A stretch of 35,284 nucleotides of DNA. Source: a virus. The stretch is from IMG/VR virus record IMGVR_UViG_3300037116_000046, positions 1 to 35,284 of that record; one strand, written 5' to 3'. The notes under the pieces are model-generated. The model saw only the letters and a list, made by a program, of their open reading frames with translations. It did not search any database and was not told the origin of the DNA. Positions within the stretch are counted from its first letter, which is position 1. Every line of letters starts with the position of its first letter. A program made the position numbers and the translations under genes. This document shows positions 21,016 to 29,681 of the stretch, piece by piece.

Positions 21016-24000
21016 GGCTCCATATTGGGCTTCGATTGTCGGACTTTGGTTGCGATGGTGTTTCTCTCTTTGACTGCGTCCTGATACTGCTTGCGCTGGT
21101 CTGCCGTCAGTGACGCCTTAAACTTTTCCTCGTTGGCTTTGGTGCTTCCAGTGAACAGGTGCTTGGCCGACAAATTGTAATGCTTTGTGATGGCTGAATA
21201 CGGGATGCCTTTTTGTTCCGCCTTGAGAATTTCAGAACGAACAGCGGCCTCATCCGCATACCGAGCAGCCAGCGTAATGTCCCGGAACTTATCCTTATCG
21301 GGGTCGTAAATGAATTCCCCCGGTTCGCCGTAAACCTTATTTTTCTCCTTCCAAGTGTCGGCTAATTGCGAGACTCGCTGGACGGCGGAATCGCGATGCT
21401 CCGTGATGCCCAAAGAATTCATCATGGATTCGGACAATGATTGCTCACGGCCAGAGAACAGACCACGCGCTGAAATCGGAATGACGGTTTCGGCGGCGTC
21501 TTTGGCTTGCTGCGGTGCGGAGCGTTTTCTGCCGAAATAATCCCGCCCAGTGGCGACTTCCATTGCGGTGCGGCCGTAAACTGGATTGAGGCGGTTGCGA
21601 ACGAATTGAGACGGCTCGGTTGCGGCCTTGAGAATGTCGCCTTGAACAGTGCGGAGCGAGTAAGCCTTTCCTTTGTAAATGACGTTGAAAGCGTTGGCGG
21701 GTTCAAAGTGATATTCTCCGCTGGTCAATTTGTTCAAGATTCGGGACAGAACGTACAGCGCACCAGCACCAATTAAGAGAGCCTTTCCTTGCTCCCCGAT
21801 TTTGAACTTCCCATTTTCGACGTGCGGACGGCCTCCGTATTTGGTAAAAGCCTGTCCGACGAATCCAGCGCGAGCCTCTGTGAAGTCGGGTGACAATAAT
21901 GCCAGCCTGAGCGCATCCTGCATTGTTGCGCTGCGCCCCATCATGGCGTAATTCAGTTCACCAAAAGCGGCGTTCATTTGGTTGGCTGTCAGATGATGCA
22001 ATTCGTCCGGGGACAGATTCGGGAACAATGCCTTATTGCGCTCCAAGGCCATCAAGCCCGTTGTCATTTTTATTTTCGGGATGTAATCACCGAACAGCCA
22101 TTCCTTGTATTGATTGACGCGCTCTCCAATTCCAAACGGCAGATGTTTTGACAGAGAAGACCCGGCCAAACCTTCGTCGAAATGCTGGCGTCCAGTTGTG
22201 TCGCCGATGACCATGCCTCCGCGCACGAGTCCGCGCTGATCGGGATGGGTCAGGTCGATGTCGGCCATTCTACCGATGCGCGTTTGCAGCCGTTGATGTT
22301 CCGCCGCGTGAATACCGATTTGGACTTGGTGAAAACCAGACAGATCGAGCATGGTCTGTTTGACTGTGCTTCCAAGATTCAGCATTGCACGGCCAAGTGG
22401 ATGTTGTCGGATGCGAGATGATTCAAAGAGAGCCTTCACCTGGGGGAGCGCGTCCGGGTGAATCAGAACTGAGCCTTGCACCATGATCGGTTTGCCTTCC
22501 GCATCCTCGGCAACCCATTTCCATTTACGCAAGGCCGGATGATCGAACGCCCGATAATCAGCGACGTTCTTCGGTTTGATTGTCGGCTTGATGAGTAACG
22601 CGCCTTCTGTGGCTGGCCCACCTATTTTATTTGCCGCACCGCCAACGGCAACCCACGGTTCACCGCTGGGCGTTTTCATCTGCATCATGCCTTTTACCAA
22701 CTGGCGGTCAGCAATGGCCTTATTCAACGCCAGATCGTATGCAGCAACACGCTTCACGAAATCTTTTTGAGGTTTGTACCCGGCAGCTTCGGCCTCGTGG
22801 TCGTATTCAAAAATGCGCTGCTTTGCGAGGGCGGGTTGTCCGGTGAAAATGCCGGAGCGCAATTCGGCCAAGATGCCATCCTTCCAAGAGGTGTCCTTCT
22901 CGTAATACCGATGAATGTAATTTTCAATGCCGTCCTCAAGGATGCCCGCTTCCTGTGCGTCCTTCAACCGTGCCTCGAAATAGTTCTGGATGTTCCGCGC
23001 AATGTTGATTTCCTCCGGGGACAGTTTAAGGGCGCGCTCGTATCCGGGTTTATATCGGTCTTTCGTAGCGGCAAGACCCGCGCGCAGCTTGGTTTCATCG
23101 CCGCCGTTGTCCACCCAATTTGAGATTGCCTCTCGCGTCAGGGCGTCTGGCAGGGCTTTTGTGGCGTTCTTAACGAAACGTCGGGCGTTCAACGCGGATT
23201 CAGATAAGGCAAGGTGCCGGTCGCCAATCAGGCCAGAGAACTTGGAGAAGTGCGGGTATCCTTCCAGCTTCGTTTTGAGATAAGTACCGACAGCGCGAAG
23301 ACCTTGGAGCGTGTCCGCAATACCGTCTTTGATTGGCGCGAGTGACGCTCCAATATCAAAAGCCTTTTTGACATTTGGTTTTGGGCTTTGTTCCGCAAGG
23401 GTTTTCAGTGAATCGCCAAGCAACGCAAGATTGGCGGGAGAAATCTCGCCGGGGTCTGCCGGTGCTTTACCGCCCATACTCACAATCGGCGGTGCATCTT
23501 CCGGTGGCGGCGAAACCCCTTTGGATTTCAAGAAAGCATCCCTCGCCTTGACCTTTTGAGCTGGGGAGAGTTTCGATGCGTCGATGTCGTCGAGGGACTC
23601 GAATTGCTGTTTTGGAGCCTTCCCCGCCCCCGCTGTCTCTGGCGCGGGCTTGGCCTCTGGACTGGCAACCGGCGGCGTTTCTTGAACAGGCGGCGCAACA
23701 CCCGGCGGCGCGGGCTGAGTTTCATTTGGCGCAACAATCGGGTCAGGATTTACTCCCTCAGAAACTTTTGCGGCTTCGGCCACCGGCGGGATGCTTGTTC
23801 CGCCCGGTTCGGGTTCAGGCTGGACAATTTTGTCGGCTGCTGGCACGATTGGCTCTGGCCCTTTTTCAACTTTCGTATTTTCTGGCTCATTTGATTTTGC
23901 TCCTTGTTCTATGTGGGTTGTGGCGAATTCCGCCGTTGATTTGGGCAGTATCTTCGCCGTTTGTTCTAAAGTTTTATGGACTTCTGGTGGTATTCCAGCT

Positions 24001-24539
24001 TTATCGGCAATTACCGCGCCTTTCTTGGAAAATAACGCCTCATGCCCCGCCAAGGCAGCAAACCCAAGGTTAGCGACCATGCCGGTCAAATGCTCCGCAA
24101 CCGTCTTGGCGTCACGCTGGTCTTTGGGGAGTTTGGCCAGTTCGCCCGCCTCGTCTGCCGCTTGCTTCGCCGAAAGCCCCGCAAAGCCGCCTGCCAACGC
24201 TCTGGCGGTGATTGGAGCGGCCTTTGCCAAGATTCCACCTCCCGCCAGCAATCCAAGGCTCAGAGGGCTTGTGGCGCTCTCGTAGGCGTGTTGTAGGCCG
24301 AGGCCGACGCCCGTGATGGCTCTGCCGACCTTGCCCATGCCCTTGAGGTCATCCGGGTTGATGTCCGGTGCGAGTTTGACCAGAGGCTTGTTGGCGAACT
24401 GCCACGCTTTTGATGCGAAGGACTGCGTGTCGGGATGGGTGTTCGATACGGACGGATGCGGAGCCTCAACCAACGGGTCGGAATTAACAACCGGGTCTTG
24501 GTTTTCTGAAACTAACGGGTCTGGATTGGTGACTGGCAT
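21009..24539 (-). CDS. Large internal virion / DNA-ejection protein candidate, 1176 aa
   Basis: The N-terminal 85 residues are Pro/Asp-rich, followed by a Gly/Ala-rich hydrophobic stretch (about 93-120, LGLLAGGGILAKAAP and ARALAGGFAGL). A long Pro/Glu-rich low-complexity linker covers roughly residues 215-330. The C-terminal two-thirds is helical and basic, with another hydrophobic stretch (ALLIGAGALYVLSRIL) near residue 940. This layout (very long, helical, hydrophobic patches, in the structural block) fits podovirus internal core proteins that are ejected into the host. No lysozyme or protease motif is visible. Confidence 0.55.
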   Translation of the reverse strand: MPVTNPDPLVSENQDPVVNSDPLVEAPHPSVSNTHPDTQSFASKAWQFANKPLVKLAPDINPDDLKGMGKVGRAITGVGLGLQHAYESATSPLSLGLLAGGGILAKAAPITARALAGGFAGLSAKQAADEAGELAKLPKDQRDAKTVAEHLTGMVANLGFAALAGHEALFSKKGAVIADKAGIPPEVHKTLEQTAKILPKSTAEFATTHIEQGAKSNEPENTKVEKGPEPIVPAADKIVQPEPEPGGTSIPPVAEAAKVSEGVNPDPIVAPNETQPAPPGVAPPVQETPPVASPEAKPAPETAGAGKAPKQQFESLDDIDASKLSPAQKVKARDAFLKSKGVSPPPEDAPPIVSMGGKAPADPGEISPANLALLGDSLKTLAEQSPKPNVKKAFDIGASLAPIKDGIADTLQGLRAVGTYLKTKLEGYPHFSKFSGLIGDRHLALSESALNARRFVKNATKALPDALTREAISNWVDNGGDETKLRAGLAATKDRYKPGYERALKLSPEEINIARNIQNYFEARLKDAQEAGILEDGIENYIHRYYEKDTSWKDGILAELRSGIFTGQPALAKQRIFEYDHEAEAAGYKPQKDFVKRVAAYDLALNKAIADRQLVKGMMQMKTPSGEPWVAVGGAANKIGGPATEGALLIKPTIKPKNVADYRAFDHPALRKWKWVAEDAEGKPIMVQGSVLIHPDALPQVKALFESSRIRQHPLGRAMLNLGSTVKQTMLDLSGFHQVQIGIHAAEHQRLQTRIGRMADIDLTHPDQRGLVRGGMVIGDTTGRQHFDEGLAGSSLSKHLPFGIGERVNQYKEWLFGDYIPKIKMTTGLMALERNKALFPNLSPDELHHLTANQMNAAFGELNYAMMGRSATMQDALRLALLSPDFTEARAGFVGQAFTKYGGRPHVENGKFKIGEQGKALLIGAGALYVLSRILNKLTSGEYHFEPANAFNVIYKGKAYSLRTVQGDILKAATEPSQFVRNRLNPVYGRTAMEVATGRDYFGRKRSAPQQAKDAAETVIPISARGLFSGREQSLSESMMNSLGITEHRDSAVQRVSQLADTWKEKNKVYGEPGEFIYDPDKDKFRDITLAARYADEAAVRSEILKAEQKGIPYSAITKHYNLSAKHLFTGSTKANEEKFKASLTADQRKQYQDAVKERNTIATKVRQSKPNMEPQ

Positions 24540-24542
24540 TGG

Positions 24543-25979
24543 TCATTTTGGAGACGCCTTGGCCGTCTGTAAAGCCTGCCAGTAAAGTTCCGTGGAGTCC
24601 CTATCAGTCAACCCTTCAAGTCTGGCGTCTGGATGCGATTTCAATCCTGAACGCAACTGATTTGTGGGACTCGTTTTAAATACAGAAGAACCGATTTGCT
24701 CGCCCTTCAATCCGAGCTTGTCAGCCAAGGCAGCGTCAAAAGCGTTCAAAGCAGCCTGATGTTGGCGTGGCGTCAGGTTCTTCATGGCCGCGTCGAAATC
24801 AGATTTCGAGAATTTGGCGGGAGTCGAGGGCTGTTTGGGCGCTGCCGGTGACTCTGCAAAAGAATCGTCGGGAGATTCAGCCGGAGGCCCTCCTTTCCAT
24901 CTCATGTTTCCGCCTTCGTCCATGTATTGCGTGTGTGCGGGGATTGCCTCGTACTCGGGCGTTCCGTATGACACTTTGGCTGGGCCTTTGGGCGAGGTTG
25001 GCCCTGGCGTTGGCTGGACGGGTTCAGGAGTTGGACTGGCACCACGTTTTTCGCTCAGGTACTTTTGGACTTCGGTTGCGGCGGTATTGTACGCTTTTTC
25101 AAGTTTTGTCTCGTCTGCTCCTCCTTTTGGATTCACGTAAGCTGACCATGCTGTTTTCTTTTCATTCAACAATTCGTTCAACTGAGGGTCAACTTTTGAC
25201 GCTCCTTGGCCGGTTACTTCCGTCCAGTCTTTTCCGCGCTTGTAATACTTTACCCCATCCACGGAAGTCACATTCGGACCCGCCTCTCCGTCGTCTTGAG
25301 GGTGGTTCAAATCGAATTGCCGTTTCTTCTCTGTCAAGTCCGCCGCGCGTTGGGACAATTCGCCAGTTTGATACGGGCTTAGAGTGGGTCTGAGAACTCC
25401 CGGAATATGACGGCCTCCAAACGAACCCGGAGGTGCCAACCAAGGCGACGGCGCTGCGGCCGCTGGCGCGGGCGCAACGGGAGCAGGTTGCGGAGGCGCT
25501 GGCGCTGCCGGTGGTGCTTGGAGGCTCATGGCCGGTGGTGTGAGCGATGCCGATTGAGGCATTGCGGGAGCGGCAGGCTGCGCAATGGCGGGTGTGCCGG
25601 TTCCGGTCGGATCGTCAGGTTTAAATGTTGGCGCGGGAGATAAAGCCTTATACATCGAAGCCATTCCCGGAGTGAACTCACCGACCTCAGCGCCATACTG
25701 CATCAATAAAGCCTGTTTCTTCTGTGAAGCCTGCGGGTCTGTATCAGGAATGGACTGCAATCCAGAGGTGTACTTTTGAAGTGCGACCATCTTCCGAGCG
25801 GCGGCTTGGTTCAGCGCCTGAAACTTCTGCCGTTCAACTTCGCTCTTATCGGAGTCTTGAGCCTGGTCAAATTGAGTTTTCTGCTCCTCGTCACGAGAGC
25901 GGCGCGAGGATTGAATCGCCTGATTGATGCGTTGGGCGGGATCGAATTGAAGCCAAGGAGGCAAAGAGTAGTCGGCCAT
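24543..25979 (-). CDS. Pro/Ala-rich structural protein, 478 aa
   Basis: Residues about 118-195 are almost entirely Pro and Ala (repeated PAP, APAP, PPQP), a flexible spacer. It separates a helical, Gln-rich N-terminal part (FDQAQDSDKSEVERQKFQA) from a charged C-terminal part with PRQHQAALNAFDAALADKLG. It sits 3 bases upstream of the 1176-aa gene and is linked by TAATG to its upstream neighbour. Probably another internal or tail-associated virion protein. No family recognised. Confidence 0.5.
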   Translation of the reverse strand: MADYSLPPWLQFDPAQRINQAIQSSRRSRDEEQKTQFDQAQDSDKSEVERQKFQALNQAAARKMVALQKYTSGLQSIPDTDPQASQKKQALLMQYGAEVGEFTPGMASMYKALSPAPTFKPDDPTGTGTPAIAQPAAPAMPQSASLTPPAMSLQAPPAAPAPPQPAPVAPAPAAAAPSPWLAPPGSFGGRHIPGVLRPTLSPYQTGELSQRAADLTEKKRQFDLNHPQDDGEAGPNVTSVDGVKYYKRGKDWTEVTGQGASKVDPQLNELLNEKKTAWSAYVNPKGGADETKLEKAYNTAATEVQKYLSEKRGASPTPEPVQPTPGPTSPKGPAKVSYGTPEYEAIPAHTQYMDEGGNMRWKGGPPAESPDDSFAESPAAPKQPSTPAKFSKSDFDAAMKNLTPRQHQAALNAFDAALADKLGLKGEQIGSSVFKTSPTNQLRSGLKSHPDARLEGLTDRDSTELYWQALQTAKASPK

Positions 25980-26194
25980 TATTTTCTCCGTTTCTTTTTG
26001 GAGCGCGCAATCATTTTGTCCGCCGCAAGAAAGGCCAGACCAATTAAATGATCTAAGGCTATATGCCAGTGTGGATTGTCGCTACTCGAAGGCTCGGATG
26101 AAAACTCGCCCAAAGGAGGTAATTGCACGTTCTTTGCGATCATTAACCCATACAGGGCTTGGCTCGCGAGAAAATTTCGGTCGCTTATTGTCAT
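25979..26194 (-). CDS. Small hypothetical protein, 71 aa
   Basis: Overlaps the glycosyltransferase stop (ATGA) and ends TAATG into the Pro-rich gene. A hydrophobic stretch (HIALDHLIGLAFLAADKMIA, about residues 44-63) is followed by a very basic tail (RSKKKRRK), suggesting membrane association. A holin-like role is imaginable but not supported by more than this. Confidence 0.5.
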   Translation of the reverse strand: MTISDRNFLASQALYGLMIAKNVQLPPLGEFSSEPSSSDNPHWHIALDHLIGLAFLAADKMIARSKKKRRK

Positions 26195-26952
26195 GGTTTT
26201 CTTTCCTCAAAATATCGCGTCATAATTTCGCGAGTTCCTCTGGCGTTTTCCGAGTTTTGATACGCGGCGTTGATGCGGTCGCGGTGTTCTCCGATGGCAT
26301 AAGACCCGGCATAAAGATGCTCGAACCGGCGCAGCATTCCGTCGTCAAACTTATTCCCGCCGATGGCGTGATACAGCATCGCGCACGAATCGTAAAAATA
26401 GGGTTCTGGTGGTTTGCCTCTAAACGTCACAACTGGCGCGAACGGGTCAAACGGGCAGAACTTTGGAAGAGCCGGACGATAGGTAAGTTCTATCGCCCGG
26501 CGTAACTTCACAGGGTCAGGCACCACAAAGAAAGCTGTGTGCAATCGCGATACCGTCACCGCTTTGGCAATGGGGCAGATAAATTCAGGAATGAACTCGC
26601 CAGCGATCAACCCTTCCGTTTCAAAATCCTCGCAGTTCTCGAAAAACACCACGTCGGAATCGACGACGGCGAAACCACGACCCTGTGATCTGACCGGGTG
26701 ATCTGAATAGACTAATTCCTTTATAATTCGGTCATTGGTTTGTGGATTTTCAGGATAAGGAAAATTAAATTCAAAACCGTTATCGCCGCAAATCTCGGCA
26801 ACGTTCAGTCCGATTGATTTCACTGTGCCCTCATAGTAAACGCAAACTCTAACATTCGGAAACCCAACCCGAATCGTTTTAAGCGTGAGCAAAGCCCCGG
26901 CCTTGTTTTCCTCAGAATCGCAATAAATCGGGATGTGAACAGATTCGATCAT
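26191..26952 (-). CDS. GT-A glycosyltransferase-like protein with DSD motif, 253 aa
   Basis: ATG 26952 is chosen by its ATGA overlap with the upstream gene. DSD at residues 98-100, in FAVVDSDVVFFEN, is a textbook DxD metal-binding motif of GT-A enzymes. The N-terminus (VHIPIYCDSEENKAGALLTL) resembles the nucleotide-binding loop, and the C-terminal half has SCAMLYHAIGG and YAIGEHRDR. It is embedded in the virion gene block, away from the main glycan cassette. A virion-decorating activity is plausible. Acceptor unknown. Confidence 0.65.
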   Translation of the reverse strand: MIESVHIPIYCDSEENKAGALLTLKTIRVGFPNVRVCVYYEGTVKSIGLNVAEICGDNGFEFNFPYPENPQTNDRIIKELVYSDHPVRSQGRGFAVVDSDVVFFENCEDFETEGLIAGEFIPEFICPIAKAVTVSRLHTAFFVVPDPVKLRRAIELTYRPALPKFCPFDPFAPVVTFRGKPPEPYFYDSCAMLYHAIGGNKFDDGMLRRFEHLYAGSYAIGEHRDRINAAYQNSENARGTREIMTRYFEERKP

Positions 26953-27086
26953 GGGTCGTCTTCTATCCATTTTTCAAACGTGTCGTTTCTTTCTGCTCCG
27001 CAACGTTTGCAGATTTCACAAGTCAATCCGCCGCATCCAATTAACCACCAGTTGTGTCCAAAAACTTTGCAGATAATTTTCTTCAT
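26949..27086 (-). CDS. DUF1660-like small zinc protein, 45 aa
   Basis: Starts MKKIICKVFGHNWWLIGCGG, then C-E-I-C-K-R-C-G near residues 24-30. The MKK-I-C-K-x-F-G-H-x-W start and a closing C-x-R-C-G is the pattern of DUF1660 prophage proteins. It overlaps both neighbours by 4 bases (ATGA) and so is clearly part of the operon. Function unknown in the family. Confidence 0.7.
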   Translation of the reverse strand: MKKIICKVFGHNWWLIGCGGLTCEICKRCGAERNDTFEKWIEDDP

Positions 27087-27535
27087 ATCGGCCTCCCTTC
27101 CGCGTCGTGATGTTCATGCCAGCTATTCTCCCGAAGACCCAACGAAATCCTGCGCAAATCCGGGAACGGCAACCGGCAAAGGTGTTCCAAAATCGCCATG
27201 ATTATTTCATGCCCTGAACTGCGTAGCGTGTCCGCGACCTGACCCTTCCACGCCGCCTCTGTTTCCCACACGATGCTGTCCGAGTACACCCGATGGATGT
27301 TTTTGACAATGGGATAAAGCCAAAGGTTCGAGTGATAAAACGGATTGGAGTAAACGTCAGCGGCCAATCCAAAACAGTCCAGAACATGCAATTTGTAATC
27401 CTTGATCTCCGGGTTGTCTCGATCAATGAGATCGTCCACGGCATGAACAAGCGTGCCGTAAGCGTCCACAAATTCCAATGCGCCGGGGATGGGTTTCAAA
27501 TGTTTCTCGATTTCTTTTTGCAAGCAAATGTCCAT
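27083..27535 (-). CDS. Hypothetical protein, 150 aa
   Basis: ATG 27535 overlaps the upstream stop (TGATG). The sequence begins MDICLQKEIEKHLKPIPGAL, helical, with VDAYGTLVHAVDDLIDRDNP and His-rich pieces (FYHSN, WHEHHDAEG at the C-terminus). No catalytic motif is recognised. It lies between structural genes, so a virion or assembly role is possible. Confidence 0.5.
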   Translation of the reverse strand: MDICLQKEIEKHLKPIPGALEFVDAYGTLVHAVDDLIDRDNPEIKDYKLHVLDCFGLAADVYSNPFYHSNLWLYPIVKNIHRVYSDSIVWETEAAWKGQVADTLRSSGHEIIMAILEHLCRLPFPDLRRISLGLRENSWHEHHDAEGRPI

Positions 27536-27843
27536 CAGTCGCAACCTCCACTGCCGCCCCCACCTCCCGCCGCTCCCATTAAAGAACCAGCGCTTATTCC
27601 AGCCTTCATGGACGGTTGCTGCAACCAATAAGGCTGCATGTAATTTGGATTTGACACTTGCGCGGACGGCCCTGCGCCCGGCTGCTGTGCGGCCACGCCT
27701 CCTTGGGCTACGGCTGGGTTTGCTGCGCTGGTGCCCGTTCCTCCTGCGGGCATTCCAAGCATCGCCGCATAATTGGCAAAGCCTGGGTCTGGCGTGACTG
27801 TTGGTGGATTAACCATAGGCTGTCCTTCAAATTCGTCGTCCAT
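27535..27843 (-). CDS. Low-complexity Gly/Ala/Pro-rich protein, 102 aa
   Basis: MDDEFEGQPMVNPPTVTPDP followed by Gly/Ala/Gln-rich sequence and a C-terminal AAGGGGGSGGCD. The composition is like a flexible virion linker. Four bases (TTTT) separate the upstream stop from the ATG, the same spacing as at 28507. No domain recognised. Confidence 0.5.
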   Translation of the reverse strand: MDDEFEGQPMVNPPTVTPDPGFANYAAMLGMPAGGTGTSAANPAVAQGGVAAQQPGAGPSAQVSNPNYMQPYWLQQPSMKAGISAGSLMGAAGGGGGSGGCD

Positions 27844-27847
27844 AAAA

Positions 27848-28507
27848 TCAAATCATGCTCATTATTGAGGAAAATAATCCTGATGCGGTCGGGTTTGGAG
27901 CGGCCTGCGCAGTCTGCGCAGCCTGCGCAGCGTCCTGTTGCTGTGCGGGCGTCACGAAGCTGGCAGCGGGATTGTATGCAGCGCCGGTTGGAGTCATTCC
28001 AAACAGCGTATCGAAATTGCTCATGCCGGTTTGTTGCTGACCAAGTGAGGTTAACCCCAAGGCTTGCAGATAAGCCGCATTCGTGTTTGGACTTCCAGGA
28101 GCCTCGCCTGTCGCCACACCGCGCTCTGCCGATTGCTGCGCCAGAAGATTTTGCACGTCTTGAGGAACCTGGCCGGATAACTCCTGCTGAGTGTTTCCGG
28201 TCGCCGTCTGCAACATCCCTTGATAATCCGGCAGGTTCATGTCAAACGGTAACGCTGCGCCACTCGCCGAAATGCTGTCCGCCCCCATCGTCAAATTGGC
28301 GATGTTTCCAAGGTTTTGACGGTTGCCACTGACCGACTGAGCCGCGCTGGAAATCGGGTTTGCCACACCCGGCACTTGACCGTACAACTCACCAAGAACG
28401 CCCCCAGTGCCGGACATGCTCGTAAGCGTGGGGTTTGACCCGCCGCTCAAGGAACCGGGGATTGTTCCCGGTAAAACTGTTCCTGTTCCTACGCTGTTAG
28501 ATGGCAT
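27848..28507 (-). CDS. Gly/Ser/Gln-rich structural protein, 219 aa
   Basis: Starts MPSNSVGTGTVLPGTIPG at ATG 28507, four bases after the upstream TGA. Low-complexity regions (GGSNPTLTSMSG, QQTGMSNFDTLF, QQDAAQAAQTAQAA) surround a middle with DMNLPDYQGMLQTATGNTQ and LLAQQSAERG. It is likely a virion structural or ejection protein based on location. No family recognised. Confidence 0.5.
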   Translation of the reverse strand: MPSNSVGTGTVLPGTIPGSLSGGSNPTLTSMSGTGGVLGELYGQVPGVANPISSAAQSVSGNRQNLGNIANLTMGADSISASGAALPFDMNLPDYQGMLQTATGNTQQELSGQVPQDVQNLLAQQSAERGVATGEAPGSPNTNAAYLQALGLTSLGQQQTGMSNFDTLFGMTPTGAAYNPAASFVTPAQQQDAAQAAQTAQAAPNPTASGLFSSIMSMI

Positions 28508-28511
28508 AAAA

Positions 28512-29636
28512 TCATTTCGGTGATAAGCCCACTCGCTCCCAACCATAACGTCCGAATGGCGAGAATTGAACCGACACGCGATTTTTTCCCTCGCGATGAG
28601 TTACCTGGCCTATGAGCATTTTAATCGCCATATCGTGATATGCCTTGGCCTGTGCCTTGGAATCCGCATCGTCCATTCTGCTCATGCGAACGGCTTGCGC
28701 GGCCAGCGTAATCGCCTCCTTGCTCTGGATAAGGCAATAATCCGGCGCGGATTGAACCGGCACCAAATCCAGCTTTGCCAGTGCCGTGACCATGACAAAT
28801 TCCTTGCGAGGATACGGACATCCGCATTGCTCCGGTTGCTGGTTGACTACGACAGGACGAAAACCCGGACAACAATTGCCAGGGAGGTTGTGGAGGTAAT
28901 AGCGACGATACCAACCCGTCGTCTCGGTCGGTTCCATCACAGACAGGATTTCCGACGTTCCCCAAATAGGGTCGCTCTGCCAAATCTGGACTTCACCTTG
29001 CGTCTGGTCTTTTTGAATGCCAGTCAAGAATGAATATTCGTTGACAGACATCGCGTATGGAACCGCGAGCGTGACGAATTCTCCTTGAACGGTTCTACCG
29101 TTGTCCTGAGAGGTGATGACGTTTCCATTCTGGTCAAGCCCTTGAAGGAGCACACGCGGAATTGCGCCCGTCAGTGGATTTGGCGCTGCGTCTGCCGAGT
29201 TGACCGAAAAAATCTGAATCTGTTGGGGAGGGTTGCAAATATCAACAAAGGTGGGAGCGTAATTTCGGGTGTAACCGCGTCGGTTCCATTCCCGCCCGCA
29301 TCGGCTCCAGCGGTCGTTTTTTGGCATTCGACCATCTCCGAATTCGAGGTACTCTTGAAATTGGTTGGACAGAGGAATTGGCCGTTGGCAGCCGTCGATG
29401 GCGAGCAGGCCAGCCACGCCGCGCGGGGTTGTTATGTACGGGTTTTCTTTGGATGCGAGGAATGCCATTTCAGCCCACCCGCCAATCCACCCTTCTTCAG
29501 AAGTTCTCGGATCAAACAGCAAACGCTCCATCGCGGCGTTGATGTAACTGAACGCGCGAGGATCCCCCGGACACAAACCAAGCGACTCCAGAAAGCTCGT
29601 ATCAGTCACAAGGTCATGCGCTCTCAAGCGTTGCAT
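28512..29636 (-). CDS. Virion structural protein candidate, 374 aa
   Basis: First gene of the leftward structural block; its start is preceded by AAAGAAAAGAA. N-terminal FSYINAAMERLLFDPR, then WAEMAFLASKENPYITTPRG and IDGCQRPIPLSNQFQEYLEFG look like a head-tail-joining or tail-tubular type protein. The central part is beta-rich (VQGEFVTLAVPYAMSVNEY, VEVQIW-like) and the last 90 residues are helical. Cys clusters GNCCPGF and CGCPYPRK may be structural. Assignment is tentative, from context and general shape. Confidence 0.5.
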   Translation of the reverse strand: MQRLRAHDLVTDTSFLESLGLCPGDPRAFSYINAAMERLLFDPRTSEEGWIGGWAEMAFLASKENPYITTPRGVAGLLAIDGCQRPIPLSNQFQEYLEFGDGRMPKNDRWSRCGREWNRRGYTRNYAPTFVDICNPPQQIQIFSVNSADAAPNPLTGAIPRVLLQGLDQNGNVITSQDNGRTVQGEFVTLAVPYAMSVNEYSFLTGIQKDQTQGEVQIWQSDPIWGTSEILSVMEPTETTGWYRRYYLHNLPGNCCPGFRPVVVNQQPEQCGCPYPRKEFVMVTALAKLDLVPVQSAPDYCLIQSKEAITLAAQAVRMSRMDDADSKAQAKAYHDMAIKMLIGQVTHREGKNRVSVQFSPFGRYGWERVGLSPK

Positions 29637-29638
29637 TT

Positions 29639-29677
29639 CTTTTCTTTACACCGTTTACCGATGGGTGTAAAGGAAAG
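29639..29677. promoter_or_regulatory. Inverted repeat in the portal gene 5' region
   Basis: CTTTACACC (29644-29652) and GGTGTAAAG (29664-29672) are perfect 9-base arms. With one G-T pair they extend outward to CTTTT.../...GAAAG. The right arm includes AAAGGAAAG, the Shine-Dalgarno for ATG 29682, so an RNA hairpin could hide it. The left arm gives AAAGAAAAG on the other strand, next to the divergent start at 29636. Confidence 0.6.
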
Positions 29678-29681
29678 GTTG

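Noticed and set aside
29085-29660. Upstream extension of the portal frame by nearly 200 codons
   Set aside because: It is antisense to the 374-aa structural gene and lacks a Shine-Dalgarno; the start at 29682 has AAGGAAAGG.
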